From contig JBHEOL010000028.1 of the NCBI GenBank assembly GCA_046261635.1, positions 1-7,307 on the forward strand: 7,307 bases of DNA, read 5' to 3'. Origin of the DNA: JBHEPS01 sp046261635 (GTDB lineage: Bacteria > Acidobacteriota > Thermoanaerobaculia > Gp7-AA8). The translations under genes and the position numbers were made by a program. Below the pieces are notes generated by a model. That model was not told the origin of the DNA and made no database searches. It saw only the letters and a program-made list of their open reading frames with translations. Each line of letters opens with the position of its first letter. Position 1 is the first letter of the stretch. Below, piece by piece: positions 1 through 6,761 of this stretch.

Positions 1-3000
1 TTCATCGCTGGTTCGCCTTCCAGGATGGGAAGGCCGTCAACTGGAGCAGCCATGGAACCCAGAGCGGATACGCGGGAGGAGGCGTCACCGAGCTGCAGGC
101 CGGGATGAAAGTCTGGACCGGATACACGGCAGCGAAGATTCTCTACTCGTATATCGGCGTTCGCAGCGGCTCGCCGGGAGGGCTCACCGCGGCCGACGGC
201 GTCAACGAGGTTCTGTTCAACGATCCTCTCGGCGAGATCCCCGGCAAGTGGAACGGCTCCGACGGAGTCGTCGGCACCGGAGGTTTCAACGCCGTCGTGG
301 GACCGCGGAGCTGGACCTCGAGTTTTGCCGCTGATGCCGCCCACGCACAGAAGACCTGGAATGCTTACGACATCATCGAAGGGAACCTCGTCATCCAGGA
401 TGGCGTGAGCCCCGCCGGCGGCATCAGCAGCAGCTCGCTCGCCGAGATCATCGCGCACGAGTTCGGACATACTCTCGGTCTCGGGCACTCGAGCGATTCA
501 CTCGCGCTCATGTACGCGAGCCTTCAGGATCTGGGCGTTTTCCTCCGGCCCGACGATCAACTCGCGGCCAGGTGGCTCTATCCCGCCGACGGTAATGGCC
601 AGCCACCCCCGCCCGCGCAGACACCACCGGCCGCGCCGTCCAACCTCGCCCTGGCCGACGCGACCAGCGCCTTCATCAAAATCCGCTGGACCGACAACGC
701 CTCGGACGAAACCGTCCAGACGATCTACTTCCAGCCCTCGGGTGAATCGATCCGGAAGTTCTCGGACGTCTCCCCGAACGTGATCGCGGCCAACATGATG
801 GGCCTGACACCCGGACGCTCCTACAGAGTCCACGTCACGGCGAAGAATGCTTCCGGTGAGTCCCAGCCCTCGAACACGATCGAGTTCACCGTTCCCCAGC
901 CGAAACTCGAGGCTTCCTTCGCGATCTCTCCCAAGACGGGAACGGCGAGCATCACCCTCTTCTCCTTCTTCGACCAGTCGAAGGGGACCGTTTCGTCGCG
1001 ACAATGGGACTTCGGCGATGGCTCTTCATCGACGGCAGCAAATCCCTCGCACACGTTTCAACAGCCGGGAATCTTCACGGTCCGGCTCACCGTGAAGAGC
1101 TCCGATGGTCAGAGCAGCTCGACCGCGTCGACGATCGACGTCGCGCCCGCTCCTCAGCTCGTGGCCGACTTCACCTGGTCGCCCTCACTCGTAGTCGCCT
1201 CCCTTCCCGTGCAATTCAACGATCGTTCGCTCGGATCGGCCGTCTCCTGGAAATGGGAGTTCGGCGACGGAACGGGCTCGACCGAAAGAAACCCGACGAA
1301 GACCTTCAGCGCGCCCGGCTCTCACGAGGTCATTCTGACGATCTCGAACGGACTGCAGATCTCGCGGATGGCTCGCATGGTGAGCGTGGCCGCGGGTGCC
1401 GGCGCGGAACCCGCGCTGCTCGCGGAGTTCGACGCATCGAGTTTCACCCCCAGGGTCGATCAGGCAGTCGAGCTTTCCGATCGCTCGTCGGGCAAACCCG
1501 ACGGCTGGAACTGGACGTTCGGTGATGAAGGAACGTCGACGCTGCAAGATCCCGAGCACACATGGACCGCTCCCGGCACCTATACCGTGACCCTCGTGGT
1601 GCGCCGGGGCCAGAGCTCGAGTACGCGCACGCGCTCGGTCATCGTGCGCGAAGGAGTCCGGCCCCTTCGCATGACCTTGCCCGTGAGCGCGCAGACGACC
1701 GGCGCGGGCGGCACCGACTGGCGCACCGAGCTGACGGTTCACAACGCCGGTGAATCGCCGGCAGAGCTCACCCTCCGGTGGCTGCCGGATCCCGGGCTTG
1801 CGGAATTGACGCGACGGCTGACGATCGGAGCGGGACGCACCGAAGTCTGGCCGAGGGCGCTGGACGAGCTGTTCGGCATCTCTTCGGGAAGAGGAGCCAT
1901 CTCGATCGAGGCGATCTCGGATCAGGAGCTTCCCGACCTTCACATCGTCAGCCGGACGTTCACCACCGACAGCCAGGGCGGGAGCTACGGCCAGGCCGTG
2001 GGGGTCATGGGAGAAACGGCAGGAACCGGGACCGAATGGCTCACCGGGGTCGAGTGGAGCCGCGATTACCGGACGAACATCGGATGGGTCAATCGCTCGA
2101 GCAGCGCGAGCCGGGTCACGTTCACGCTCACCGACTCGACGGGCGCGAACCTCGGCGATCGGTCCGTCATTGCGGCGCCAGGCGCGTTCAATCAGGCCTC
2201 CCTCGATTGGCTTTATGCCTTTCTCTCTTCGCAGCAGCGCAGCGGGATGACCCTTCGCGTGACTGCGGATCAGCCAGGCGGGATCATGAGCTACGCCTCG
2301 ATCGTCGACAATCGATCGCAGGACCCGATCTTCGTCCCTGCCACGCCGCTGATTCCGGGGAGCGGGGCTCTCATCCCCGTGGTCGGAAAGACTGCCGGAG
2401 GCGGCGGAACCTTCTGGCGCAGCGATCTCACTCTTTTCAATCCGCACGGATCGCAGCTCCGGGTCGAGATGAGATTTCTCCGCGGAGAGTCGGACAATCG
2501 CTCGGCTCCGTGGAAGCAGGTGGAGCTGGCTCCTCACCGTTCGTCGACGATTCGAGACGTGATCGACTGGCTCGGGGAGGGGAATGGCAGCGGAGCGCTG
2601 GAGCTTCGATGGGTCGGGCCCGGCCCGGCGCTGATGAGCCGCACCTTCACTTCGCGTGAGTCGGACGGCGGAACGTTCGGACAGTCGATCGAACCGCTGG
2701 CTCAGGACTCTCTCGGAGCGAGGTGGGTCATCACGGGATTGCGTTCGGACTCGGGCTTCCGCACGAACATCGGACTCGTGAACGGCGGAGAAACTGCCGT
2801 GGGCGCCACGTTCGAGGCGATTCGCCCCGACGGGACGCGCCTGGCGGAGACCTTCGTGATGCTCCCTCCGAAGTCACAATCCCAGTGGGCAGCCGCGTCG
2901 CTGTTTCCGGCAGCCGATTTCGAGGACGCGGGCGCGTTCACGGTCCTCGTGAGATCGACGGGCGCTCCGACGATCTTCGCCTACGGCTCGGTCATCGATC

Positions 3001-3038
3001 GCGTCTCGGGCGATCCCGTCTACCTCGGCGGCAACTGA
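1..3038 (+). CDS. Secreted matrixin-like zinc metalloprotease with FN3, three PKD domains and four C-terminal repeats (5' partial)
   Basis: The frame is open from base 3 to the TGA at 3036-3038, giving 1011 visible residues. The ATG at 105 is internal, because the 34 codons before it are already protease-like, so the true start and any signal peptide lie left of the window. The zinc site HEFGHTLGLGH (bases 456-488, visible residues 152-162) is the metzincin HExxHxxGxxH. A Met-turn methionine follows 8 residues later (base 510, ALMYAS), as in family M10. Next come a proline-rich linker (about 585-632), a fibronectin type III domain (about 633-896) and three PKD domains (about 906-1155, 1158-1400, 1416-1653). 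Four repeats of about 115 residues fill the rest. I see no cysteine in the visible part. Likely role: an extracellular or surface protease, with PKD/FN3 modules for binding or spacing. Family-level calls are firm; the substrate is unknown. There is no C-terminal sorting tag that I recognise. Confidence 0.9.
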   Translation, partial: HRWFAFQDGKAVNWSSHGTQSGYAGGGVTELQAGMKVWTGYTAAKILYSYIGVRSGSPGGLTAADGVNEVLFNDPLGEIPGKWNGSDGVVGTGGFNAVVGPRSWTSSFAADAAHAQKTWNAYDIIEGNLVIQDGVSPAGGISSSSLAEIIAHEFGHTLGLGHSSDSLALMYASLQDLGVFLRPDDQLAARWLYPADGNGQPPPPAQTPPAAPSNLALADATSAFIKIRWTDNASDETVQTIYFQPSGESIRKFSDVSPNVIAANMMGLTPGRSYRVHVTAKNASGESQPSNTIEFTVPQPKLEASFAISPKTGTASITLFSFFDQSKGTVSSRQWDFGDGSSSTAANPSHTFQQPGIFTVRLTVKSSDGQSSSTASTIDVAPAPQLVADFTWSPSLVVASLPVQFNDRSLGSAVSWKWEFGDGTGSTERNPTKTFSAPGSHEVILTISNGLQISRMARMVSVAAGAGAEPALLAEFDASSFTPRVDQAVELSDRSSGKPDGWNWTFGDEGTSTLQDPEHTWTAPGTYTVTLVVRRGQSSSTRTRSVIVREGVRPLRMTLPVSAQTTGAGGTDWRTELTVHNAGESPAELTLRWLPDPGLAELTRRLTIGAGRTEVWPRALDELFGISSGRGAISIEAISDQELPDLHIVSRTFTTDSQGGSYGQAVGVMGETAGTGTEWLTGVEWSRDYRTNIGWVNRSSSASRVTFTLTDSTGANLGDRSVIAAPGAFNQASLDWLYAFLSSQQRSGMTLRVTADQPGGIMSYASIVDNRSQDPIFVPATPLIPGSGALIPVVGKTAGGGGTFWRSDLTLFNPHGSQLRVEMRFLRGESDNRSAPWKQVELAPHRSSTIRDVIDWLGEGNGSGALELRWVGPGPALMSRTFTSRESDGGTFGQSIEPLAQDSLGARWVITGLRSDSGFRTNIGLVNGGETAVGATFEAIRPDGTRLAETFVMLPPKSQSQWAAASLFPAADFEDAGAFTVLVRSTGAPTIFAYGSVIDRVSGDPVYLGGN
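633..896 (+). other. Fibronectin type III domain within the metalloprotease
   Basis: This stretch encodes about 88 residues beginning APSNLALAD, with the FN3 pattern of an early tryptophan (IRWTDNASDET), a central tyrosine strand (YRVHVTAKNASGES) and a closing serine/proline strand ending FTVP. It follows the proline-rich linker directly after the protease domain. FN3 modules in bacterial secreted hydrolases usually act as spacers or carbohydrate-proximal modules; the role here is inferred. Confidence 0.75.
906..1653 (+). other. Three tandem PKD domains within the metalloprotease
   Basis: Three consecutive modules of about 80 residues carry the PKD core: WDFGDG at base 1005, WEFGDG at 1254 and WTFGDE at 1512. 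Each is followed by an NPxHTF- or DPEHTW-like segment and a PGxxxVxLxV strand. The core tryptophans are 83 and 86 residues apart, so the modules are in register. The third copy has Glu in place of the last Gly of the FGDG signature and Thr in place of Asp after Trp. PKD domains are beta-sandwich modules common in secreted bacterial proteases, collagenases and chitinases. Confidence 0.9.
1677..3035 (+). repeat. Four tandem protein repeats of about 115 residues (A-B-A-B) at the protease C-terminus
   Basis: Four units share an aromatic-R-[TS]-x-[LI]-xxx-N motif: WRTELTVHN (base 1719), YRTNIGWVN (2067), WRSDLTLFN (2415) and FRTNIGLVN (2757). The motifs are 116, 116 and 114 residues apart. Approximate units are 1677-2024, 2025-2372, 2373-2714 and 2715-3035. 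Units 1 and 3 open with a Gly-rich GAGGTDW/GGGGTFW and end SRTFT followed by GGSYGQ or GGTFGQ. Units 2 and 4 contain RTNIG and end YASIVD or YGSVID, then DPIF or DPVY. An ancestral two-domain block has therefore been duplicated. The units look beta-rich, without helices or transmembrane segments. I do not recognise them as a named domain; similar WRTDL-type modules are, from memory, common at the C-termini of Acidobacteriota secreted proteins. Confidence 0.85.
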
Positions 3039-3991
3039 GCTCCCGCGACGATCCGCGTTCCCGCCGCTCCGTCGAGAGCCTCTCTCAGATTCTCCACGTC
3101 GGTGATCAGGACATCCCTTCCCGATCTCCGCACGAAATCGACCGAGGCTTCGATCTTCGGTCCCATCGATCCCGCCGGAAACTGACCCGCGGCCAGGTGC
3201 ATCTCCGCTTCATCGACAGTGAGGACGTCGAGTTTCTTTTCAGTCGGCTTCCCGAAATCGATCGAGACCCTGTCGACCCCGGTGAGCACGATGAACAGAT
3301 CCGCGTCCAGCTCGGCCGCGAGCAGGGCCGACGCGTAGTCTTTGTCGATGACCGCCTCGACACCGCGCCACTGACCGTCACGTCCCCGAATGACGGGGAT
3401 CCCTCCTCCACCGGCAGCGATCACCACCGAGGCTCCTTCGAGGACCTTTGAAATCGACTCGACGTCGAGAATCCTCATCGGTCTCGGAGAAGGTACGACC
3501 TTTCTCCAGCCACGGCCGGAATCCTCCCGCACCGTCCAGCCGAAGTCGCGGGCCAGCGCCTCGGCGCGATAACGGGTGAAAAAGGGACCAATGGGTTTGG
3601 TCGGTCGCTTGAAGGCAGGGTCGGCGGGATCGACCTCGACTTCGCTCAGGATCGTCACGACGCTCGAGGGAAGACCGACGGCTTCGAGCCGGTTCCTCAT
3701 GGCCTGCTGAAGCATGAAGCCCATGGAGCCTTCGGTCTGCGCGACGGCGACATCGAGGGACTGTGGCGGGATCTTCGTCGAGGCTTCCTCCGCCTGAATG
3801 AGGATGTTTCCAACCTGCGGGCCGTTGCCATGCACGATCACCAGCCGGTAGCCGTGGCGGACGATCTCGGCGAGCCAACGGGCCGCCTGCCGGGCCCGCC
3901 CGATCTGTTCTTCCTGGGTCCCACGGTCTTCGGGGCGCAGGAGCGCGTTGCCGCCGAATGCGATGACGGCGATCGGTGCGTCGTGATTCAT
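3020..3991 (-). CDS. arcC: Carbamate kinase
   Basis: This 323-residue protein has the typical length of a carbamate kinase (about 310) and belongs to the amino acid kinase fold family. It catalyses carbamoyl phosphate + ADP to ATP + carbamate, the ATP-yielding last step of the arginine deiminase pathway in the cytoplasm. Visible motifs in order are GGNAL (13-17), HGNGPQVGN (54-62), QTEGSMG (85-91), KPIGPF (132-137), GWRKVVPSPRP (161-171), AAGGGGIPVI (192-201), DKDYAS (216-221), LTGVD (236-240) and GSMGPKIEA (274-282). All are carbamate kinase signatures, and they exclude acetylglutamate kinase or UMP kinase. The ATG at 3989-3991 lies 10 bp after the arcA stop, with a GAGGAG inside the arcA end, which suggests coupled translation. 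The TAG stop (3020-3022) lies within the convergent protease gene, a 19-bp overlap. Confidence 0.95.
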   Translation of the reverse strand: MNHDAPIAVIAFGGNALLRPEDRGTQEEQIGRARQAARWLAEIVRHGYRLVIVHGNGPQVGNILIQAEEASTKIPPQSLDVAVAQTEGSMGFMLQQAMRNRLEAVGLPSSVVTILSEVEVDPADPAFKRPTKPIGPFFTRYRAEALARDFGWTVREDSGRGWRKVVPSPRPMRILDVESISKVLEGASVVIAAGGGGIPVIRGRDGQWRGVEAVIDKDYASALLAAELDADLFIVLTGVDRVSIDFGKPTEKKLDVLTVDEAEMHLAAGQFPAGSMGPKIEASVDFVRRSGRDVLITDVENLREALDGAAGTRIVAGAQLPPR

Positions 3992-4001
3992 GGGGAGTCG
4001 G

Positions 4002-5282
4002 TCACTCCTCGAGCGCTTCTCTCTCGAGCGGCATGGTCATGCAGTGAGGACCGCCACGTGCGCGGGACAGTTCGTGACCCTGAATCTGGATCGCGTACTT
4101 CCGGTCCGTCCAGGTCTCGAGCTCCACGCGGCCGAGGAGAATGTCGTCTTCATAGATGATGTGGTATCCGTGCCGATCCAGCTCCTCGGCAGTCTTCACG
4201 TTTCGTTCGTACAGAATGATCATCCCGGGGGCGAGGGCGAAGGTGTTCGCACCATCGGTCCACTGTTCGCGCTGCTGGTCGATCAGATCGCCCCCACCGC
4301 ACGGAATCGGCTCGAGCTCCATCCCCTGTTTCGCCAGCGCCGCAAGGAGTGACGGAACCGACTTGTAGACGAGCTGTCTCCGGGTCAGATCGAGCTCGTA
4401 AACGTCCGCCTCCTCGGCTCCCCCCTCGAGGATGACCGGAGGATAGACCAGGCATTCGTGATGGTTTGTGATCGTGAATACCGTATCGAGGTGCATATAG
4501 GAACGCTTCTGCGGAATCTCGACGACGATGATCGTCTTGACGTCGGAGCGGTTCTCCCGAAGCGATTCGGCGAGTCGCTCGATGCCGGCGCGATTCGTCC
4601 TCTCGGTCACGCCGGCCAGCAGCAGGTCCCTGCGCACGACCAGAACGTCGCCACCTTCGAGGGTCGGCCGCCTTCGCGCCGCAGCAGCCGTCTTCGGCCA
4701 GGGATCCTCGTGATGATCCATCCAGAAAAGGTCCCGCTCGCGGAAGGCGGGGTGGAACCCGAACACGTAGCGCGAAAGGAGCGCTTCCCTTCTCCTCGCT
4801 TCCGTCGCCATCGCTGAGATGACCACGCCATCGCTGAGCACGACCTGTGGATCGCGCATGAAGAACAGATTCGGGACGGGTGTGAGCTCGAACGAGTGGG
4901 CCAGCGTCTTGCTCCGCCGCGGTGCCTCGATGCCCGAGATCAGCAGGTGCGCCAGCTCGCCGGACGGAAGATCGTGAAGCTTCGAGAGCGTCTTCTTCGC
5001 GAGCGGCTCACGCATCGCGAAGTCGGCCAGGATCTCCCTCCGGACCTCATCGTCCTCGAACGTCTCTTCGAGCAGATCCTTGATGTCCAACACTTCGTCC
5101 GCGACCTGGCGGATCACCTGCTGGAACTTTCGATGCTCTTCGCGCGCGACCTGCCCGTAAAGGATGTCGTCGAACAGCAGCTGCTCCATCATCGAAGGCA
5201 TCATCAGGTCGATCTCCCGGCCCGGAAGATGGACCAGGACAGTCTTGAGGCGGCCGATTTCACTCGTGACACTGAGCTTCAT
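4002..5282 (-). CDS. arcA: Arginine deiminase
   Basis: This 426-residue protein is the usual size for arginine deiminase, which hydrolyses L-arginine to citrulline and ammonia in the cytoplasm. The N-terminus (SEIGRLKTVLVHLPG, from residue 7) is classic. Catalytic and guanidino-binding positions of the family are present: FMRDP with Asp144, LEGGD with Glu209 and Asp212, MHLDTVFT with His264 and Asp266, and GGPHCMTMPL with nucleophile Cys414. The enzyme therefore looks intact. The ATG at 5280-5282 is chosen because it gives the conserved N-terminus. No Shine-Dalgarno is obvious upstream, but TAGAAT lies 9 nt before the ATG on this strand. arcC follows after 10 bp, so the pair is probably an operon for arginine catabolism. 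No arcB or arcD is seen in the window. Confidence 0.96.
   Translation of the reverse strand: MKLSVTSEIGRLKTVLVHLPGREIDLMMPSMMEQLLFDDILYGQVAREEHRKFQQVIRQVADEVLDIKDLLEETFEDDEVRREILADFAMREPLAKKTLSKLHDLPSGELAHLLISGIEAPRRSKTLAHSFELTPVPNLFFMRDPQVVLSDGVVISAMATEARRREALLSRYVFGFHPAFRERDLFWMDHHEDPWPKTAAAARRRPTLEGGDVLVVRRDLLLAGVTERTNRAGIERLAESLRENRSDVKTIIVVEIPQKRSYMHLDTVFTITNHHECLVYPPVILEGGAEEADVYELDLTRRQLVYKSVPSLLAALAKQGMELEPIPCGGGDLIDQQREQWTDGANTFALAPGMIILYERNVKTAEELDRHGYHIIYEDDILLGRVELETWTDRKYAIQIQGHELSRARGGPHCMTMPLEREALEE
4005..4010 (-). promoter_or_regulatory. Likely Shine-Dalgarno of arcC inside the end of arcA
   Basis: On the minus strand GAGGAG forms the last two sense codons of arcA, immediately before its TGA. 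It sits 13 nt upstream of the arcC ATG. The spacing is slightly long, but it is the only purine-rich element there. It suggests that ribosomes finishing arcA reinitiate on arcC. Confidence 0.5.
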
Positions 5283-5291
5283 TCGCGCGGG

Positions 5292-5297
5292 ATTCTA
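5292..5297 (-). promoter_or_regulatory. Candidate -10 element of arcA (TAGAAT)
   Basis: On the minus strand TAGAAT matches the TATAAT consensus at 5 of 6 positions and ends 9 nt before the arcA ATG. No TTGACA-like -35 is seen at 16-18 bp spacing, and no Shine-Dalgarno lies between it and the start. If functional, it would give a transcript with almost no leader. The hexamer is inside a small inverted repeat (GGGAT at 5289-5293, ATCCC at 5297-5301). This is a sequence resemblance only. Confidence 0.3.
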
Positions 5298-5306
5298 TCC
5301 CATGCA

Positions 5307-5327
5307 CCCTGCCGCCTCCCGGCAGGG
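5307..5327 (-). promoter_or_regulatory. Perfect 8-bp GC-rich hairpin between the glycosyltransferase and arcA
   Basis: The arms CCCTGCCG (5307-5314) and CGGCAGGG (5320-5327) are exact inverted repeats around a 5-base loop. The element occupies much of the 65-bp gap between the glycosyltransferase stop and the arcA start. No T-run follows on either strand, so it is not a standard intrinsic terminator. It could stabilise an mRNA end, act as a weak Rho-assisted stop, or be an operator dyad upstream of arcA. The structure is visible; the function is inferred. Confidence 0.45.
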
Positions 5328-5347
5328 AACGAACCGTTTCTCTCGCC

Positions 5348-6499
5348 TCACACTCCGGCACGCAGGGCGGCGTAGAACCCGGCCAGCCGGGCCGCGGCCG
5401 CCGGGTACCGGGAAGGCTCGGTCGCCCGCGCGCACTCGTCCACCTCGACCCGCTCCCGGCCGCTCAGGAGCGCATCGCAGACGGCGGCCGCGGCCTCGGG
5501 AGTCGACGCCCGGGCCAGCAGCCGGTCGCCGAGGGTCCCCAGCAGCTCTCGCACGCCGAGGATCGGGTACGACACCACAGGCGTGCCGCACGCCATGGCC
5601 TCGAGGATCGCCCGGTGACCCTCGTCCGAGCCGGAGGCCGTGAACAGCATCAGATCCGGCGTCTGCAAGTGCTCGACGAGCTCCTCTTCCTGGTAGCCGG
5701 CCCAGATCACCGCCTCCGCGATGCCGAGCGCCCGCGACAGCTCTTCCAGCGCGGGGCGGTGGGACCCTTTCCCGATGACCAGGAGCCGCGCCTCCGGGTG
5801 AGTACGCGTCACGATCCCCAGGATCCTCAGCGCATCCTCGAAGCCACGTCCGGGCGCTACTTTGCCGATGATTCCGAGCAGAGGAATCCCTTCCGGAATC
5901 CCGTAGCGGGGGCGAACTCCACGACCTGGCACGAACACGGTTTCATCGACGGGCGGGGGGGTGAACGTGACTGGCCAGCCGGAGAGCGCTGGGGCTCCGG
6001 GGAACGTCGCATTGATCACGCAGATCCCGGCGGTGCGGCTCAGCAGCCACCGGGTCACCGGGTCTCGCCGCAGCGTCCGCTTCGAGTGGAAGGTCCGGAC
6101 CAGGAGGACGTGGTTGAGCTCGCGGACAGCAAGACGGGCGAGCCAGTGATCGTGGGTCTGATGGGCATGAATGACCGTAACGCCGGTTCGCTCGACGAGG
6201 TCGCGAAGCCGGCGTGCTTCTTGGACGGCCGAGATCGGATTCTGCTCCCGCCCGAGCACTGGATGAGTGAAGGCGAGCCCGCGGACCCTCCGCTCGAGCC
6301 CTCCTCCTCCGACGTATCCGTAATGGGACTCGAGACCGTACCGGCGGAGCGCCTCGACCTCGGCCAGCGCCGGTGCGGCCGCGCCAGTCCACCGGTCAAA
6401 CGATGCGAGGTGAAAGATGGTCTCGGCGGAGGATGCCACGTCTCTCGCTTTCTCCCGAACGGCCCTGTTCCCATGCGTCCCCGGCGTGGAGAATCGCAT
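5348..6499 (-). CDS. GT4-family glycosyltransferase (group 1, GT-B fold)
   Basis: The protein of up to 383 residues probably transfers a sugar from a nucleotide-sugar donor during surface-polysaccharide or glycolipid synthesis at the cytoplasmic membrane face. The N-terminal half has VIHAHQTHDHWLA (109-121), typical of the acceptor-side domain. The C-terminal half has PPPVDETVF (181-189), GIIGKVAPGRGFEDALR (209-225), VIGKGSHRPALEEL (241-254) and SDEGHRAILEAMACGTPVVS (291-310). The last is the donor-binding EX7E region; its first acidic residue aligns as Asp292 rather than Glu, with Glu300 as the second. There are no transmembrane segments. The ATG at 6499 has no Shine-Dalgarno. A GTG at residue 21 (base 6439) follows a GGGAG- and GAGAG-rich stretch and lies just before the conserved ETIFHLASFDRWTG, so it is a credible alternative start. 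Acceptor and donor cannot be told from the sequence. Confidence 0.9.
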   Translation of the reverse strand: MRFSTPGTHGNRAVREKARDVASSAETIFHLASFDRWTGAAAPALAEVEALRRYGLESHYGYVGGGGLERRVRGLAFTHPVLGREQNPISAVQEARRLRDLVERTGVTVIHAHQTHDHWLARLAVRELNHVLLVRTFHSKRTLRRDPVTRWLLSRTAGICVINATFPGAPALSGWPVTFTPPPVDETVFVPGRGVRPRYGIPEGIPLLGIIGKVAPGRGFEDALRILGIVTRTHPEARLLVIGKGSHRPALEELSRALGIAEAVIWAGYQEEELVEHLQTPDLMLFTASGSDEGHRAILEAMACGTPVVSYPILGVRELLGTLGDRLLARASTPEAAAAVCDALLSGRERVEVDECARATEPSRYPAAAARLAGFYAALRAGV

Positions 6500-6501
6500 G
6501 A

Positions 6502-6507
6502 TAAACT
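6502..6507 (+). promoter_or_regulatory. Weak -10-like element before the zinc-ribbon gene
   Basis: TAAACT, within the AT-rich patch ATGATAAACTA, ends 10 nt before the ATG of the zinc-ribbon gene. No purine-rich ribosome site separates the two, and no clear -35 is present. It resembles the TAnnnT pattern of leaderless promoters. The support is thin. Confidence 0.2.
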
Positions 6508-6517
6508 ACGTCGCGCC

Positions 6518-6757
6518 ATGCCGGTCGACACCGAGCTTCTCGAGATTCTCGCCTGCCCTCTCTGTAAAGACGAGGTCAAAGTCGTCGCGCTCGACGAGCC
6601 CCGGCGCACCGAGCTTCGCGACCGCTACCGCGACAAGTTTCGCGGTGAGGAGCCGGTCGTCGAGGAAGGTCTTCGATGCGTCCGTTGCGGCCGGATCTAT
6701 CCGGTGGTCAGCGACATCCCCGTGATGCTCGTCGAGGAGGCGATTCTCGAATCGTAG
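6518..6757 (+). CDS. UPF0434/Trm112-like zinc-ribbon small protein
   Basis: This 79-residue protein starts MPVDTELLEILACPLC and ends with YPVVSDIPVMLVEEA, the signature of the UPF0434 (YcaR)/Trm112 family. Two CxxC pairs, Cys13/Cys16 and Cys54/Cys57, would bind one zinc. Between them lies a highly charged stretch of about 37 residues rich in Arg, Asp and Glu, longer than in the roughly 60-residue YcaR. Trm112 in eukaryotes and archaea activates several methyltransferases; the bacterial role is less defined. The ATG at 6518 is chosen because it gives the canonical family N-terminus, although the same frame is open far upstream through antisense of the glycosyltransferase. In E. coli ycaR sits between lpxK and kdsB, so the polysaccharide context here is familiar. 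Confidence 0.88.
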   Translation: MPVDTELLEILACPLCKDEVKVVALDEPRRTELRDRYRDKFRGEEPVVEEGLRCVRCGRIYPVVSDIPVMLVEEAILES

Positions 6758-6761
6758 TCCG

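Noticed and set aside
1185..2537. Open frame of 450 codons on the minus strand inside the protease gene
   Set aside because: It is antisense to a gene with clear PKD and repeat domains. Its translation is Arg-, Asp- and Gly-rich low-complexity sequence with no recognisable motif, typical of GC-rich shadow frames.
2723..3451. + strand open frame bridging the protease end and antisense of arcC
   Set aside because: It overlaps two well-supported genes in other frames, and its Arg/Ser-rich translation has no motif.
5307..5327. Hairpin as a Rho-independent terminator
   Set aside because: No T-run follows the stem on either strand, so it was kept only as a regulatory-type hairpin of unknown function.
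5615..6517. Long + strand open frame leading into the zinc-ribbon gene
   Set aside because: It lies antisense to the glycosyltransferase and has no family-like sequence. Only the part from the ATG at 6518 matches UPF0434, so the upstream part is a chance open frame rather than a fused domain.
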